Shown in pieces: positions 42,865 to 51,251 of a DNA stretch of 64,000 nt. Source of the stretch: Maritalea sp051251695 (GTDB lineage: Bacteria; Pseudomonadota; Alphaproteobacteria; Rhizobiales; Devosiaceae); contig NZ_JBPOEU010000011.1 in assembly GCF_051251695.1 (NCBI RefSeq), positions 1 to 64,000 of the forward strand. The letters are read 5' to 3'. The notes below the pieces were generated by a model. It ran no database searches and had not been told where the DNA came from. It saw nothing but the letters and a program-made list of their open reading frames with translations. Each line of letters begins with the position of its first letter. Position 1 is the stretch's first letter. The position numbers were made by a program, and so were the translations under genes.

Positions 42865-43410
42865 CTATTTGGTCGCTGTTGGCGACAAGATCATGATCAT
42901 CTGCCGACCTTCAGTTTTCGGTTGTGCTTCAACCTTTGAAATTTCTGTAACTTGGTCGCGTACTTTGTGAAGCAGTTGCAAGCCAAGGGACTGGTGAGCC
43001 ATTTCACGGCCACGGAAACGCATGGTGACTTTTACTTTGTCGCCATTTTCCAAGAACTTCACAACGTTGCGCATTTTAACTTCAAAATCGTGCGTATCCG
43101 TATTGGGACGCATCTTGACCTCTTTGACGTCAATGATTTTTTGTTTTTTGCGCGTTTCAGCCGCCTTCTTTTGGGCAGCATATTTATACTTGCCCAAGTC
43201 CAAAATTTTACAAACCGGCGGTTTCGCGTTTGGTGAAATTTCAACCAGGTCTAAGCCAGCATCACGGGCACGCTCCATCGCATCGCGTGTACTTACCGTA
43301 CCGTGATTGGTGCCTTCTTCATCAATGAGCTGAACATCTGCGGACGTAATTTCTCGATTTGAGCGTGGCCCATCTTTTTGGGGCTGCACGGGTCTTTGTG
43401 GACGACGAAT
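42865..43410 (-). CDS. infC: Translation initiation factor IF-3 with AUU start
   Basis: A 181-aa IF-3 that keeps the ribosomal subunits apart and checks start codons. Domain N has RSNREITSADVQLIDEEGTNHG and GLDLVEISPNAKPPVCKILDLGKYKY; domain C has KKQKIIDVKEVKMRPNTDTHDFEVK and RFRGREMAH. I start the gene at ATT 43410 because AAGGAT lies eight bases before it and it gives the family N-terminus (I/M)RRPQRPVQPQ; the in-frame GTG at 43389 would lose it. AUU starts let IF-3 repress its own synthesis. Confidence 0.95.
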   Translation of the reverse strand: MRRPQRPVQPQKDGPRSNREITSADVQLIDEEGTNHGTVSTRDAMERARDAGLDLVEISPNAKPPVCKILDLGKYKYAAQKKAAETRKKQKIIDVKEVKMRPNTDTHDFEVKMRNVVKFLENGDKVKVTMRFRGREMAHQSLGLQLLHKVRDQVTEISKVEAQPKTEGRQMIMILSPTATK

Positions 43411-43567
43411 GGTGACTTATCCTTCTTTTGTGAAACCAATCTAATTATGCGCGTAAAATCTGGTGAAATCGTACCAAAGTCAACCTTCAAACACAAGATT
43501 TGCGTTTAGTTTGCGAAATAGTTGCCACTCTTTTATCAAAAGGGACGATTTACTTAAGATTCGGCGG

Positions 43568-44347
43568 ATGTTCGTGCTCCCTTTTACCGATAAAATCCAA
43601 CTTGGCGCTGGCAAACAACAGCGGGACATCGCCATTACGCATCGTAAGGGCAACGGAGCGGGCATTTTTTGGCTTGGCGGCTATAATTCAGACATGCGCG
43701 GCAATAAGGTATTGGCGCTTGACCAATTTGGCCAAGAGCATGGTTTGGCAGTAACACGCTTCGACTATATGGGCCATGGTCAATCAAGCGGGGATTTCTA
43801 CGAGGCTTGCATTTCGCTTTGGCTTGAAGACGCCATCGCGGTGTTTGAAAAATCCACAAATGGGCCCCAGATTTTAGTCGGCTCGTCGATGGGCGGATGG
43901 CTGGCGCTTTTGCTCAACAAACATTTGCGCCAACGCGGACACAAAAACGTATTAGGAATTGTGTTGATCGCCCCGGCAGTGGACATGTCGCGCGAACTTG
44001 TTCCTTTGAGGTTTTCAACCGCGCAACTCGCTGAAATGAAGGCCGTCGGGTACATCAAGGTGCCCAGCGCCTATTCCGATGAGCCCTATATTTATACGCA
44101 AAAGCTATTGGATGACGGCGAACAACACCTATTGTTTGGCAAGCCAATTGAAACCGGGTGTCCTGTTCATATCATACAGGGCCAGCAAGACCCTGACGTG
44201 CCCCCAAGCCATGCTCAACGGCTGCTTCAACATCTTATGCTCGACGATGCAAATCTAACTTTGGTGCCAGATGGCGATCATCGGCTTTCACGTCCAAGAG
44301 ATTTAGACAAGCTCAAACAAATTATTCTCTCTCTTTTGCCAAAATAG
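43568..44347 (+). CDS. Alpha/beta hydrolase (ABHD10-like thioesterase/esterase)
   Basis: A 259-aa hydrolase: FWLGGYNSDMRGNK, FDYMGHGQSSGDF, the nucleophile elbow VGSSMGGWLALL, the acid in QGQQDPDVP and His in DGDHRLSRP. This order matches the ABHD10-type esterases, whose mammalian member is a mitochondrial thioesterase. The ATG at 43568 is preferred over a long earlier reading. It overlaps the convergent epimerase gene by 26 bases. Confidence 0.85.
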   Translation: MFVLPFTDKIQLGAGKQQRDIAITHRKGNGAGIFWLGGYNSDMRGNKVLALDQFGQEHGLAVTRFDYMGHGQSSGDFYEACISLWLEDAIAVFEKSTNGPQILVGSSMGGWLALLLNKHLRQRGHKNVLGIVLIAPAVDMSRELVPLRFSTAQLAEMKAVGYIKVPSAYSDEPYIYTQKLLDDGEQHLLFGKPIETGCPVHIIQGQQDPDVPPSHAQRLLQHLMLDDANLTLVPDGDHRLSRPRDLDKLKQIILSLLPK

Positions 44348-45194
44348 AATTTAGGCCTTCGCGGTAAGTTGGATAAAGCAAGGTCACCCCAAGGTCTTTC
44401 TTTAGCCGTCCATTGCCGCATCTTTTATTGTCACCGTAAAAAGACCGCGCCATGGGCGTCATTTTAGCCGTTTCATACGGTTCTTTTGCTGGCGGATCGA
44501 CACCAAGCATTTTGGCCGCATGTTCAATAACAATACCCGGTGGCGCCGGTTCATCATCCGCACCATTAAAAACACCCTCTATGCGCAAATTTGCAGCGGC
44601 ACAAAGCGTTTGCGCGATGTCATCAACGTGAATGCGGTTGAATACTTGTCCGGGCTTTACGATACAACGCGACTTGCCATCGCGAAGTTTATCGAATGTC
44701 GAACGGGCCGGGCCATAAATGCCAGCAAGCCGAAATATTGCATAGGCAACATCTTGCTGATCTGTATATTCGCGCCACTGCTCCTCAGCCTTTACCCGCC
44801 ATTTTCCCCGTTCCGAAACGGGTTGAGGCGGCGTTTTCTCTGAAATCCAGGCACCATCAAAATCGCCATAAACACCAACAGTGGATAGATATCCGATCCA
44901 CTCCAGTGCCTTCACACGATCAAAAAAATCTGGAATGGCGATGAGCACCGGATCACCGGCTGCATTTGGTGAAGCTGAAATTATGATATGCGTTGCGGTT
45001 TCAATGTGATGACCAAGTTCTTCGCTCAGCTGCCCGTCAAATAAAACAGCGTCCAGACCCTCAGACTTCAAAGCCTCTTGCTTCGTGGCGCTTCGTGTGG
45101 TGCCAACCACAGCCCCTGTCCACTTTTTGGCTATGGCCTTGCCGGAATAACCCATGCCAAAAATCAGCAGTTTTAGCTGGCTTTCCCGTTCCAT
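44322..45194 (-). CDS. NAD-dependent epimerase/dehydratase-like (YeeZ type) protein
   Basis: A 290-aa Rossmann-fold protein of the extended-SDR YeeZ-like group: LKLLIFGMGYSGKAIAKKW dinucleotide-binding start, YLSTVGVYGDFDGAWISE with the active-site Tyr, FRLAGIYGPARSTFDKLRDG and FNRIHVDDIAQTLCAA. The reaction is unknown. It overlaps queG by 22 bases, so the two are probably translated from one mRNA. Confidence 0.85.
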   Translation of the reverse strand: MERESQLKLLIFGMGYSGKAIAKKWTGAVVGTTRSATKQEALKSEGLDAVLFDGQLSEELGHHIETATHIIISASPNAAGDPVLIAIPDFFDRVKALEWIGYLSTVGVYGDFDGAWISEKTPPQPVSERGKWRVKAEEQWREYTDQQDVAYAIFRLAGIYGPARSTFDKLRDGKSRCIVKPGQVFNRIHVDDIAQTLCAAANLRIEGVFNGADDEPAPPGIVIEHAAKMLGVDPPAKEPYETAKMTPMARSFYGDNKRCGNGRLKKDLGVTLLYPTYREGLNSILAKERE

Positions 45195-46303
45195 TCGGCA
45201 ATGACGTCCTTATCAGTTTCAGTTTGCAATGCGCTCGATCTATATTGCGCGAAGATGGTGGCGCTTAAATGCTGCGTCAACGCCCAAACTGCGGTGGCCC
45301 GCACGATTGGGTTTGCATCATGTAAGTGTGGTTTGATCGCCAACACCATATCATGTCCACTCGCATTTCCCAACCCGATCAGAACATTTCTAATAAATGC
45401 ATCACGCCCCAGTCGTTTAACCGGTGAACCCGCAAAGAGCGTGCGAAACTGAGCGTCGTCCAATTTTGCGAGTTCGATCAGGTCTGGCGCGCGCAGATCG
45501 TCGCGCATTTGCAATTTTGCATCCGACGTTGTTTGCGCAAACTTGTTCCATGGGCAAACCGCCAAACAATCATCACACCCATAAATTCTATTGCCGATGG
45601 GCACCCTAAATTCCGGCGGAGTAATGCCTTTAAACTCGTTGGTGAGATAGGCGATGCATTTTCGGGCATCTAGTTTATAGGGGGCCGGAAACGCATTAGT
45701 GGGGCAGATATCCAAACATCTCGTGCAGGAACCGCAATGGTCCTGCTCTGGTTCGTCCGGAGCTAGTTCCGCATCTGTTAGAATGGTGCCTAGAAACAGC
45801 CAGCACCCCTCATCCTTTGATACCAAAACGCTATGCTTGCCCTGCCAGCCAATGCCAGCTTGTTGCGCCAACGGTTTTTCCATCAAGGGGGCCGTATCAA
45901 CAAACACCTTTACCTGGGCCTGCAACTGACGCGCCATGACACCCGCCAGTTCTTTGAGCTTGCCTTTAATAATGTCGTGATAGTCACGATTGCGGGCGTA
46001 GGCGGAAATTATGCCCTTTTCCCGCTGTTCCAACAAATCCATCGGGTTGCTGTCGGGTGTATAATTATAGGCCAAAACAATTGCTGATTTCGCTTCAGGC
46101 CATAAGGTTTTTGGTGAAATACGACGATCTAGAGTTTCGGCCATCCAGTGCATATCGCCATGCCATTGCTCGCCGATAGCGGTTTGCAATCGTTCGCCCC
46201 AAAGGTCGGGTACGTCGGCGCCCGTGACACCAAAATGCACAAATCCCAAGCGTTCAGCTCGCTTTTTGATGTCAGCTAGAATTTTATCGGTTTGGGGTAA
46301 CAA
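45173..46303 (-). CDS. queG: Epoxyqueuosine reductase QueG
   Basis: A 376-aa cobalamin- and iron-sulfur-dependent enzyme performing the last step of queuosine synthesis in tRNA. Two 4Fe-4S motifs are visible, CGSCTRCLDICPTNAF and CDDCLAVCPWNKF, together with the QueG N-terminus (GFVHFGVTGAD) and C-terminal HEAT-like part (RNVLIGLGNASGHDMVLAI...). TTG start directly behind the glutathione-transferase stop. Confidence 0.95.
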   Translation of the reverse strand: MLPQTDKILADIKKRAERLGFVHFGVTGADVPDLWGERLQTAIGEQWHGDMHWMAETLDRRISPKTLWPEAKSAIVLAYNYTPDSNPMDLLEQREKGIISAYARNRDYHDIIKGKLKELAGVMARQLQAQVKVFVDTAPLMEKPLAQQAGIGWQGKHSVLVSKDEGCWLFLGTILTDAELAPDEPEQDHCGSCTRCLDICPTNAFPAPYKLDARKCIAYLTNEFKGITPPEFRVPIGNRIYGCDDCLAVCPWNKFAQTTSDAKLQMRDDLRAPDLIELAKLDDAQFRTLFAGSPVKRLGRDAFIRNVLIGLGNASGHDMVLAIKPHLHDANPIVRATAVWALTQHLSATIFAQYRSSALQTETDKDVIAEWNGKAS

Positions 46304-46981
46304 TCAAAAATCCAAATCCGCATAATTTGCAGATGCTGGCATTCCAACAACACGATCAAGCAGCAACGGGCGAAAAGCTGGGCGTGATTTCAAGCGCTGA
46401 TACCAAGCTTTCACTTCTGCAACACTATCCCACGGCATTTCTGAGAGGTAATCCAGCGTTGAAATTTGTGCTGCCAAAGCAAAATCTGCCAACGTCATTT
46501 CGCCTCCAGCCAACCAGGGACGGGTTGCTAGGACATAATTGAAATAGGCAAGATGTTCACTCAAGTTTGCCCGTGCCGCGCGCAACACTGTTGTATCTGG
46601 CGTGCCGCCGGGACGATCGTTTTTGATGAATTTTTCTTCAACAATATAGCGCGATACATCGTCGGAAAATTTACCCAACGCCCAATCCGTCAAACGCCGC
46701 GTTTCTGCTCGCAAAACGGGTTCTTTGGGCAATAATAAAGGCTCTGCGCCGAATTGTTCTTCAATGAAATAGATCACAGCGCTTGCGCCAACCAATGTCA
46801 ATTGATCGTCAACGTGCAATACAGGCACTTCGCCGGCTGGATTTACATCCAGAAAGTCCTGTTCGCGCCGCCAAGCTTTAAGGTGAACCAACTCGATGTC
46901 TTTGCCATATTCAGCGCACATCAGGCGCACCAAACGAGACGTTGGGTCAAGTGTATAATGTAGCAATTGTGGTACAGACAT
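46304..46981 (-). CDS. Glutathione S-transferase
   Basis: A 225-aa GST: thioredoxin-fold N-domain (LLHYTLDPTSRLVRLMCAEYGKDIELV, NPAGEVPVLHVDDQLTLVGASAVIYFIEE) and helical C-domain (LATRPWLAGGEMTLADFALAAQISTLDYL). A longer N-terminal reading with many Cys and Lys is rejected because ATG 46981 follows a purine-rich AAAGGGG. It leads a run with queG and the epimerase on the minus strand. Divergent from uppP, with two inverted repeats in between. Confidence 0.88.
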   Translation of the reverse strand: MSVPQLLHYTLDPTSRLVRLMCAEYGKDIELVHLKAWRREQDFLDVNPAGEVPVLHVDDQLTLVGASAVIYFIEEQFGAEPLLLPKEPVLRAETRRLTDWALGKFSDDVSRYIVEEKFIKNDRPGGTPDTTVLRAARANLSEHLAYFNYVLATRPWLAGGEMTLADFALAAQISTLDYLSEMPWDSVAEVKAWYQRLKSRPAFRPLLLDRVVGMPASANYADLDF

Positions 46982-47005
46982 TTTCTTGACCCCTTTTTGG
47001 TTTTT

Positions 47006-47075
47006 GTAACATTTTTTGCATGTTACTTTTTTCGCTTGGCAGGCTGCGTTAGAACAACGATAACGTCTTATCGTT
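47006..47075. promoter_or_regulatory. Two inverted repeats in the gst-uppP divergent promoter region
   Basis: GTAACAT/ATGTTAC at 47006-47026 (seven-base arms, seven-base spacer, then TTTTTT) and AACGATAA/TTATCGTT at 47056-47075 (eight-base arms, four-base loop). Either could be a regulator site; the first could also be a leader hairpin. Confidence 0.4.
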
Positions 47076-47113
47076 AATTTGCGCCAAATTTTCATCGATT
47101 GATAGGAGAACTC

Positions 47114-47926
47114 ATGGCTGTTGATCAAGGCATTTTTGTGCCCCTCATCCTTGGCATTGTGGAAGGGTTAACAGAGTTCTTACCTGTTTCATCGACCGCG
47201 CACATTTTACTGCTTGGTAAATGGCTCGGGTTTGAGAACCCTGGACGCTCGTTTGAAGTGCTCATTCAGCTCGGTGCGATTTTGGCCATCGTGACGATTT
47301 ATTTCAAAAAACTGTTGGACTTGGCCCTAGATGCTTTGAGGGGGAAGCCTTACGCGCTTAAATTCGCGGCAGGCGTTTTGCTCGCCTCTTTTCCTGCAGC
47401 AATTGCTGGTGTTTTGTTACACGGTTACATCAAAACCGTACTGTACAACACGCCACTGATCATCTGCTCGATGCTGATCACCGGCGGCATCATCCTGCTC
47501 ATCGTTGATCGCATGAAGCTGGAGCCCAAATATACCGACATTTATGAATTTCCGTTGCCCTTATGCTTTGGCATCGGGCTATTTCAAATGTTGGCGCTCG
47601 TCCCCGGCGTTTCGCGCTCAGGTGCAACAATTGTCGGCTCCATGCTGATGGGCACCGACAAGCGCTCGGCCGCTGAATTTACCTTTTTCATCGCCCTGCC
47701 GATTATGACGGGGGCGTTCGGATACGACCTTTATAAAAACATTGATCTGATCACGGTAGATGCTGGCCTAGATATAGCCGTTGGTTTTGCCGCCGCGTTC
47801 ATCGTCGGTGCAATTGTTGTGCGCTATTTGTTGGATTTTGTGTCGCGCTACGGGTTTGCCCTGTTTGGCTGGTGGCGCATTATTGTGGGTGTTGTGGGAT
47901 TGTTTGCGCTCGGCCTTATTGGCTAA
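47114..47926 (+). CDS. uppP: Undecaprenyl-diphosphatase UppP/BacA
   Basis: A 270-aa membrane enzyme that dephosphorylates undecaprenyl diphosphate to recycle the peptidoglycan and O-antigen carrier lipid. Signatures: GIVEGLTEFLPVSSTAHILL with the (E/Q)xxxE motif, and FQMLALVPGVSRSGATIVGSMLMG with the catalytic Arg and Ser. About eight helices. TAGGAG lies eight bases before ATG 47114. A weak ATGCC/GGCAT hairpin follows at 47948-47961. Confidence 0.95.
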   Translation: MAVDQGIFVPLILGIVEGLTEFLPVSSTAHILLLGKWLGFENPGRSFEVLIQLGAILAIVTIYFKKLLDLALDALRGKPYALKFAAGVLLASFPAAIAGVLLHGYIKTVLYNTPLIICSMLITGGIILLIVDRMKLEPKYTDIYEFPLPLCFGIGLFQMLALVPGVSRSGATIVGSMLMGTDKRSAAEFTFFIALPIMTGAFGYDLYKNIDLITVDAGLDIAVGFAAAFIVGAIVVRYLLDFVSRYGFALFGWWRIIVGVVGLFALGLIG

Positions 47927-47960
47927 GCGCAAACCCCGCATATTCAGATGCCTTTCGGCA

Positions 47961-48935
47961 TTAGTTTGCCGTTGGCATATTTTCTTCGAACTGACCGTTT
48001 TTGCGAAAGCGCCACATATAAGTTGGCAAAACAGCGTCCATTGTCGTTGGCTTTACGCCGAACGCGCTCAGGTTACGTTTTTGCTTCATCGCCTCATCAG
48101 AAACCACATTGTCGCTTTGCAACAAGATAACCTGATCGGCTGTAAGCATCGGGTTTGGCAAAATCTGTAAGATCGACCCAACAAATTTGGCGACGGGGGT
48201 TGGCAACGGCAGAACGAAGTTTGAACGTCCAGATTCGCGCAATACACGCTGCATCAATTCGCCCATCGTTTCAATTTCAGGTCCGCCGATTTCATAAATC
48301 TTGCCGCCCTTAACGCCACCATTTGCAGCAACCGCAATCGCTTGTGCAACATCACCAACATAAATGGGCTGCATTTTTGTTTCGCCACCAACAAGGGGCA
48401 AAACAGGAGACAGACGCGCGAGGGCGCCGAACAAATTGAAGAAACCATCATCAAGCCCAAAAATGATCGATGGACGAATGATAACCGCTTTTGGAAATTC
48501 TTTAAGCACCGCTTCTTCGCCCAAGGCTTTTGAGCGCGCATATTCGCTTTTAGATTCTTTATTCGCGCCTAACGCAGACATATGTACAAGCGTTTCAACG
48601 CCAGCAATCTTGGCCGCTTCAGCGACAGTTTTAGCGCCCTGTGTTTGCACCACGTCAAATCGTTGTTTCCCACCCTGAGACAAAATGCCTATAAGATTGA
48701 TCACGATGTCGGCGCCTTTTACGGCGCGAATGACTGAATCTGGAAAGCGTACATTTGCTTGAATGGGTTGAATTTGACCAACAGCGCCAAGCGGCTTGAC
48801 GTCACCAGCAAGATCAGGACGACGAACCGCAACGCGAATGCGATGCCCGTCTTTTGCAAGTTCTTGCACCAACTGGCGCCCCACAAAACCTGATCCGCCA
48901 AAAATTGTGATCAATTTGCTCGCATTGTCGCTCAT
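47961..48935 (-). CDS. NDUFA9-like NAD(P)-binding protein
   Basis: A 324-aa atypical short-chain dehydrogenase of the complex I NDUFA9 subunit group. It begins KLITIFGGSGFVGRQLVQELAK, then VINLIGILSQGGKQRFDVVQTQGAKTVAEAA, SALGANKESKSEYARSKALGEEAV and PSIIFGLDDGFFNLFGALARL. In alphaproteobacteria and mitochondria this is an accessory subunit of NADH dehydrogenase; no other nuo gene is here. Start MSDNASK at 48935. Confidence 0.88.
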   Translation of the reverse strand: MSDNASKLITIFGGSGFVGRQLVQELAKDGHRIRVAVRRPDLAGDVKPLGAVGQIQPIQANVRFPDSVIRAVKGADIVINLIGILSQGGKQRFDVVQTQGAKTVAEAAKIAGVETLVHMSALGANKESKSEYARSKALGEEAVLKEFPKAVIIRPSIIFGLDDGFFNLFGALARLSPVLPLVGGETKMQPIYVGDVAQAIAVAANGGVKGGKIYEIGGPEIETMGELMQRVLRESGRSNFVLPLPTPVAKFVGSILQILPNPMLTADQVILLQSDNVVSDEAMKQKRNLSAFGVKPTTMDAVLPTYMWRFRKNGQFEENMPTAN

Positions 48936-49152
48936 CTTTTGAACCTTTGTCATCTGTTGCGCCAGAACCACCCGCAAGACGGCCAATATGCCTTGCGTCA
49001 CTTGCAGGTTGTTTAGCTTGATCCTACGGGCTTTGTCGAGCTTTATAAGCGGTCAAATGTTGCGGCAAAAGATGACATGAAACCTGACGATACAGACAAT
49101 CTTGGTAATCTGCCTGGGGTGATTTTTGTGCAATTAGGATATGACAACTAGA

Positions 49153-49617
49153 TTATGGGCTATTGGCGGAGCGCCGCGTCAGCACCTTTAGCGCGTCTTT
49201 GAGCGCCCGAGCTTCGGTTTCACTATATTCCGCCAGCACGGAATTTTCGTGCGCATGAGCGCGCTTAACGAACTTATTGGCCAGCTCTTTGCCAATGTCA
49301 GTCAAAGATATATTCACTTCGCGACGATTCTCTTTAGAATGAAGCCGCAAAACAAGTCCATCCTCTTCCATCCGATCAAGAATACGGGTGAGTGTTGGTT
49401 GCTTTTGCATACACTGACGGGCCAATTGCCCCACGCGCTGTTGTTTGTCTGGATAAAGGCTCGCCAAAATACGCCATTTAGGCACGCTCATGCCTTCCTG
49501 CGCCAGATAGGCGTGAAATTCACCACTTGCTGCGGCACTCGCCTGCGCGAGCAGATAGAGCAAATAGTCATCGGAGAATGATTGGTCTTTGGGCATTTCA
49601 GCCTTCTTAGTTTGCAT
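49153..49617 (-). CDS. MarR family transcriptional regulator
   Basis: A 154-aa winged-helix regulator: GMSVPKWRILASLYPDKQQRVGQLARQCMQKQPTLTRILDRMEEDGLV is the DNA-binding core, and the dimerising helices lie at both ends. The ATG at 49617 overlaps the flavin-reductase stop, so the two genes form an operon transcribed away from the catabolic genes. A palindrome at 50111-50126 in the divergent promoter is its probable site. It likely responds to the cluster's substrate. Confidence 0.87.
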   Translation of the reverse strand: MQTKKAEMPKDQSFSDDYLLYLLAQASAAASGEFHAYLAQEGMSVPKWRILASLYPDKQQRVGQLARQCMQKQPTLTRILDRMEEDGLVLRLHSKENRREVNISLTDIGKELANKFVKRAHAHENSVLAEYSETEARALKDALKVLTRRSANSP

Positions 49618-50086
49618 GGCTTGCTGTCCCATATTTGCCTGAGAAAAACAGCAATGGCGCAAGGTCGGCTTCGTCATAGTTCAGCACTTTACCGAAAAAT
49701 ACAGTATGATCTCCACCTTCTGTCGCCCAGGCATTTTCACATTCAAAACACGCGAGTGTGCCAGATAAAACAGGCACACCACCGATGCCGGCTTTACACT
49801 CAACATTGGCAAAACGATCCTCAACCGGTCGTGCAAATTGATTGCTTACATGCTCTTGATCGCTCGCCAGAATATTAATGACGAAGTGTGATGCGCGTTG
49901 AAATATCTCCAAATTTGGTGACCTATTTGTGAGCGACCACAACACCAACGGTGGGTCCAGCGAAACGCTTGAGAATGAATTGACCGTCACGCCAATTGGG
50001 TCGGCGTTTTCGTTTAGGGTTGTCACAACGGCAACACCGGTTGCGAACTTCCCCAAAGCATCTCGAAACTTTCTAACGTTTGTCAT
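49607..50086 (-). CDS. Flavin reductase-like FMN-binding protein
   Basis: A 159-aa HpaC-type flavin:NAD(P)H reductase: FRDALGKFATGVAVVTTLN, VTVNSFSSVSLDPPLVLWSLTNRSPNLEIFQRASHFVINIL and FECENAWATEGGDHTVFFGKVL. These supply reduced FMN or FAD to two-component monooxygenases. It precedes marR and diverges from the catabolic operon that includes a possible partner, the dehydrogenase-fold flavoenzyme at 52035-53291. Confidence 0.87.
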   Translation of the reverse strand: MTNVRKFRDALGKFATGVAVVTTLNENADPIGVTVNSFSSVSLDPPLVLWSLTNRSPNLEIFQRASHFVINILASDQEHVSNQFARPVEDRFANVECKAGIGGVPVLSGTLACFECENAWATEGGDHTVFFGKVLNYDEADLAPLLFFSGKYGTASHAN

Positions 50087-50110
50087 CAGCTCGCCCACCA
50101 ATTGATTTAT

Positions 50111-50126
50111 AGTTATAATTATTACT
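50111..50126. promoter_or_regulatory. Candidate MarR operator
   Basis: Near-perfect 16-base palindrome AGTTATAATTATTACT (arms AGT and ATAA/TTAT, one mismatched pair) between the flavin-reductase/marR genes and the divergent catabolic operon, where a MarR protein should act. Confidence 0.5.
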
Positions 50127-50213
50127 TTTCATATATTCCATATTCATATATATAGCAATCAATATTTACCTGAACAATTGGCACAAGACCGAGCCTGACA
50201 AGGGAATAATAGA

Positions 50214-51251
50214 ATGATTGCTGACAGAATTGAGGCGAAATGGATCGACAGTTTTTGGGAAACAATTGATCTTTGCAAAGTCGCTAAAGACCAAAAGGCC
50301 ATCATTCTTTCTGAAACCCAAAGCCGTGATGTAAATGTACATCTGGCGGAATTGGCTCTATCGCGCACTGGGGCAGAATTCTTCCATTTGAAGGTCCCAA
50401 CACCAACCCAACAGAACACGCCGCTCATCCGATCATCTGGCGCATCACTTGCTTTGGATCATCAGCCCAATGCAGTTAAAGCGCTTTGCGAAGCAGATTT
50501 TATTATTGACCTCACGGTTGAAGGATTGATGCACGCCAAGCAAACCGGCGACATTCTGAAAAGTGGCGCGCGCATCCTTAACATTTCAAATGAGCACCCA
50601 GACGCTTTGGAACGGTGCCGTCCGACCGAAGACTTAAAAGAACGCGTCAAAGCCGCAGCAAAACAATGCCGACAAGCAAAGCAAATGCGTGTAACGAGCG
50701 ACGCGGGAACTGACTTGATCGTCAACATGCAAGACGCATCAACGGTTGGTGTTTGGGGCTGGACAGACAGGCCAGGCACCTTGGCCCATTGGCCTGGCGG
50801 CATCGTGGTTTCGTTCCCTGCAAAGGGCACAACAAATGGCCGTTTGGTTTTTCAGCCCGGTGATATGAACCTGACGTTCAAGCGCTATTTCGAAAGCCAA
50901 GTCACGTTTGTTCTTGAAAATGATTATGTGGTGAATGTTGAAGGCATGGGGGTTGATGCCAAGCTGATGCGCACTTATCTGGCTGACTTTAATGACCCAG
51001 AAGCCTATGCCACCAGCCACGTTGGTTGGGGTCTAAACAAAGGTGCGCGATATGAAGCGCTCACCATGTATGACAAGCGCGACACAAATTGCACTGAGCT
51101 ACGGGCGGTGGCTGGCAATTTCCTTTATTCCACCGGCGCTAACGAATTTGCGAACCGGTTCACCCAAGGGCATTTCGATCTCCCCATGATGGAATGCACC
51201 ATCTCGCTTGATGGGCAAAATGTCGTTAAAAACGGGCAATTGGTCGATTGA
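50214..51251 (+). CDS. NicX-like 2,5-dihydroxypyridine 5,6-dioxygenase family protein
   Basis: A 345-aa protein of the M29-aminopeptidase-like fold that includes Pseudomonas NicX, which opens 2,5-dihydroxypyridine in nicotinate degradation. The C-terminal signatures match from memory: FNDPEAYATSHVGWGL, GNFLYSTGAN, and HFDLPMMECTISLDG. His269, His320 and Asp322 sit where NicX binds its iron (His265, His318, Asp320). I read it as a ring-opening dioxygenase for a nitrogen heterocycle or related compound. Other M29-like peptidases remain possible. It leads the catabolic operon, with its TGA overlapping the next ATG. Confidence 0.75.
   Translation: MIADRIEAKWIDSFWETIDLCKVAKDQKAIILSETQSRDVNVHLAELALSRTGAEFFHLKVPTPTQQNTPLIRSSGASLALDHQPNAVKALCEADFIIDLTVEGLMHAKQTGDILKSGARILNISNEHPDALERCRPTEDLKERVKAAAKQCRQAKQMRVTSDAGTDLIVNMQDASTVGVWGWTDRPGTLAHWPGGIVVSFPAKGTTNGRLVFQPGDMNLTFKRYFESQVTFVLENDYVVNVEGMGVDAKLMRTYLADFNDPEAYATSHVGWGLNKGARYEALTMYDKRDTNCTELRAVAGNFLYSTGANEFANRFTQGHFDLPMMECTISLDGQNVVKNGQLVD

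Noticed and set aside
46982..47128. Possible 49-residue Cys/Lys-rich N-terminal extension of the glutathione transferase
   Set aside because: It crosses both inverted repeats of the promoter region; ATG 46981 has a purine-rich ribosome site and matches the family start.
50214..51251. Plain leucyl aminopeptidase (M29) call for this gene
   Set aside because: The C-terminal signatures and the His/His/Asp positions fit NicX-type dioxygenases better, and the neighbours are catabolic; kept only as an alternative.
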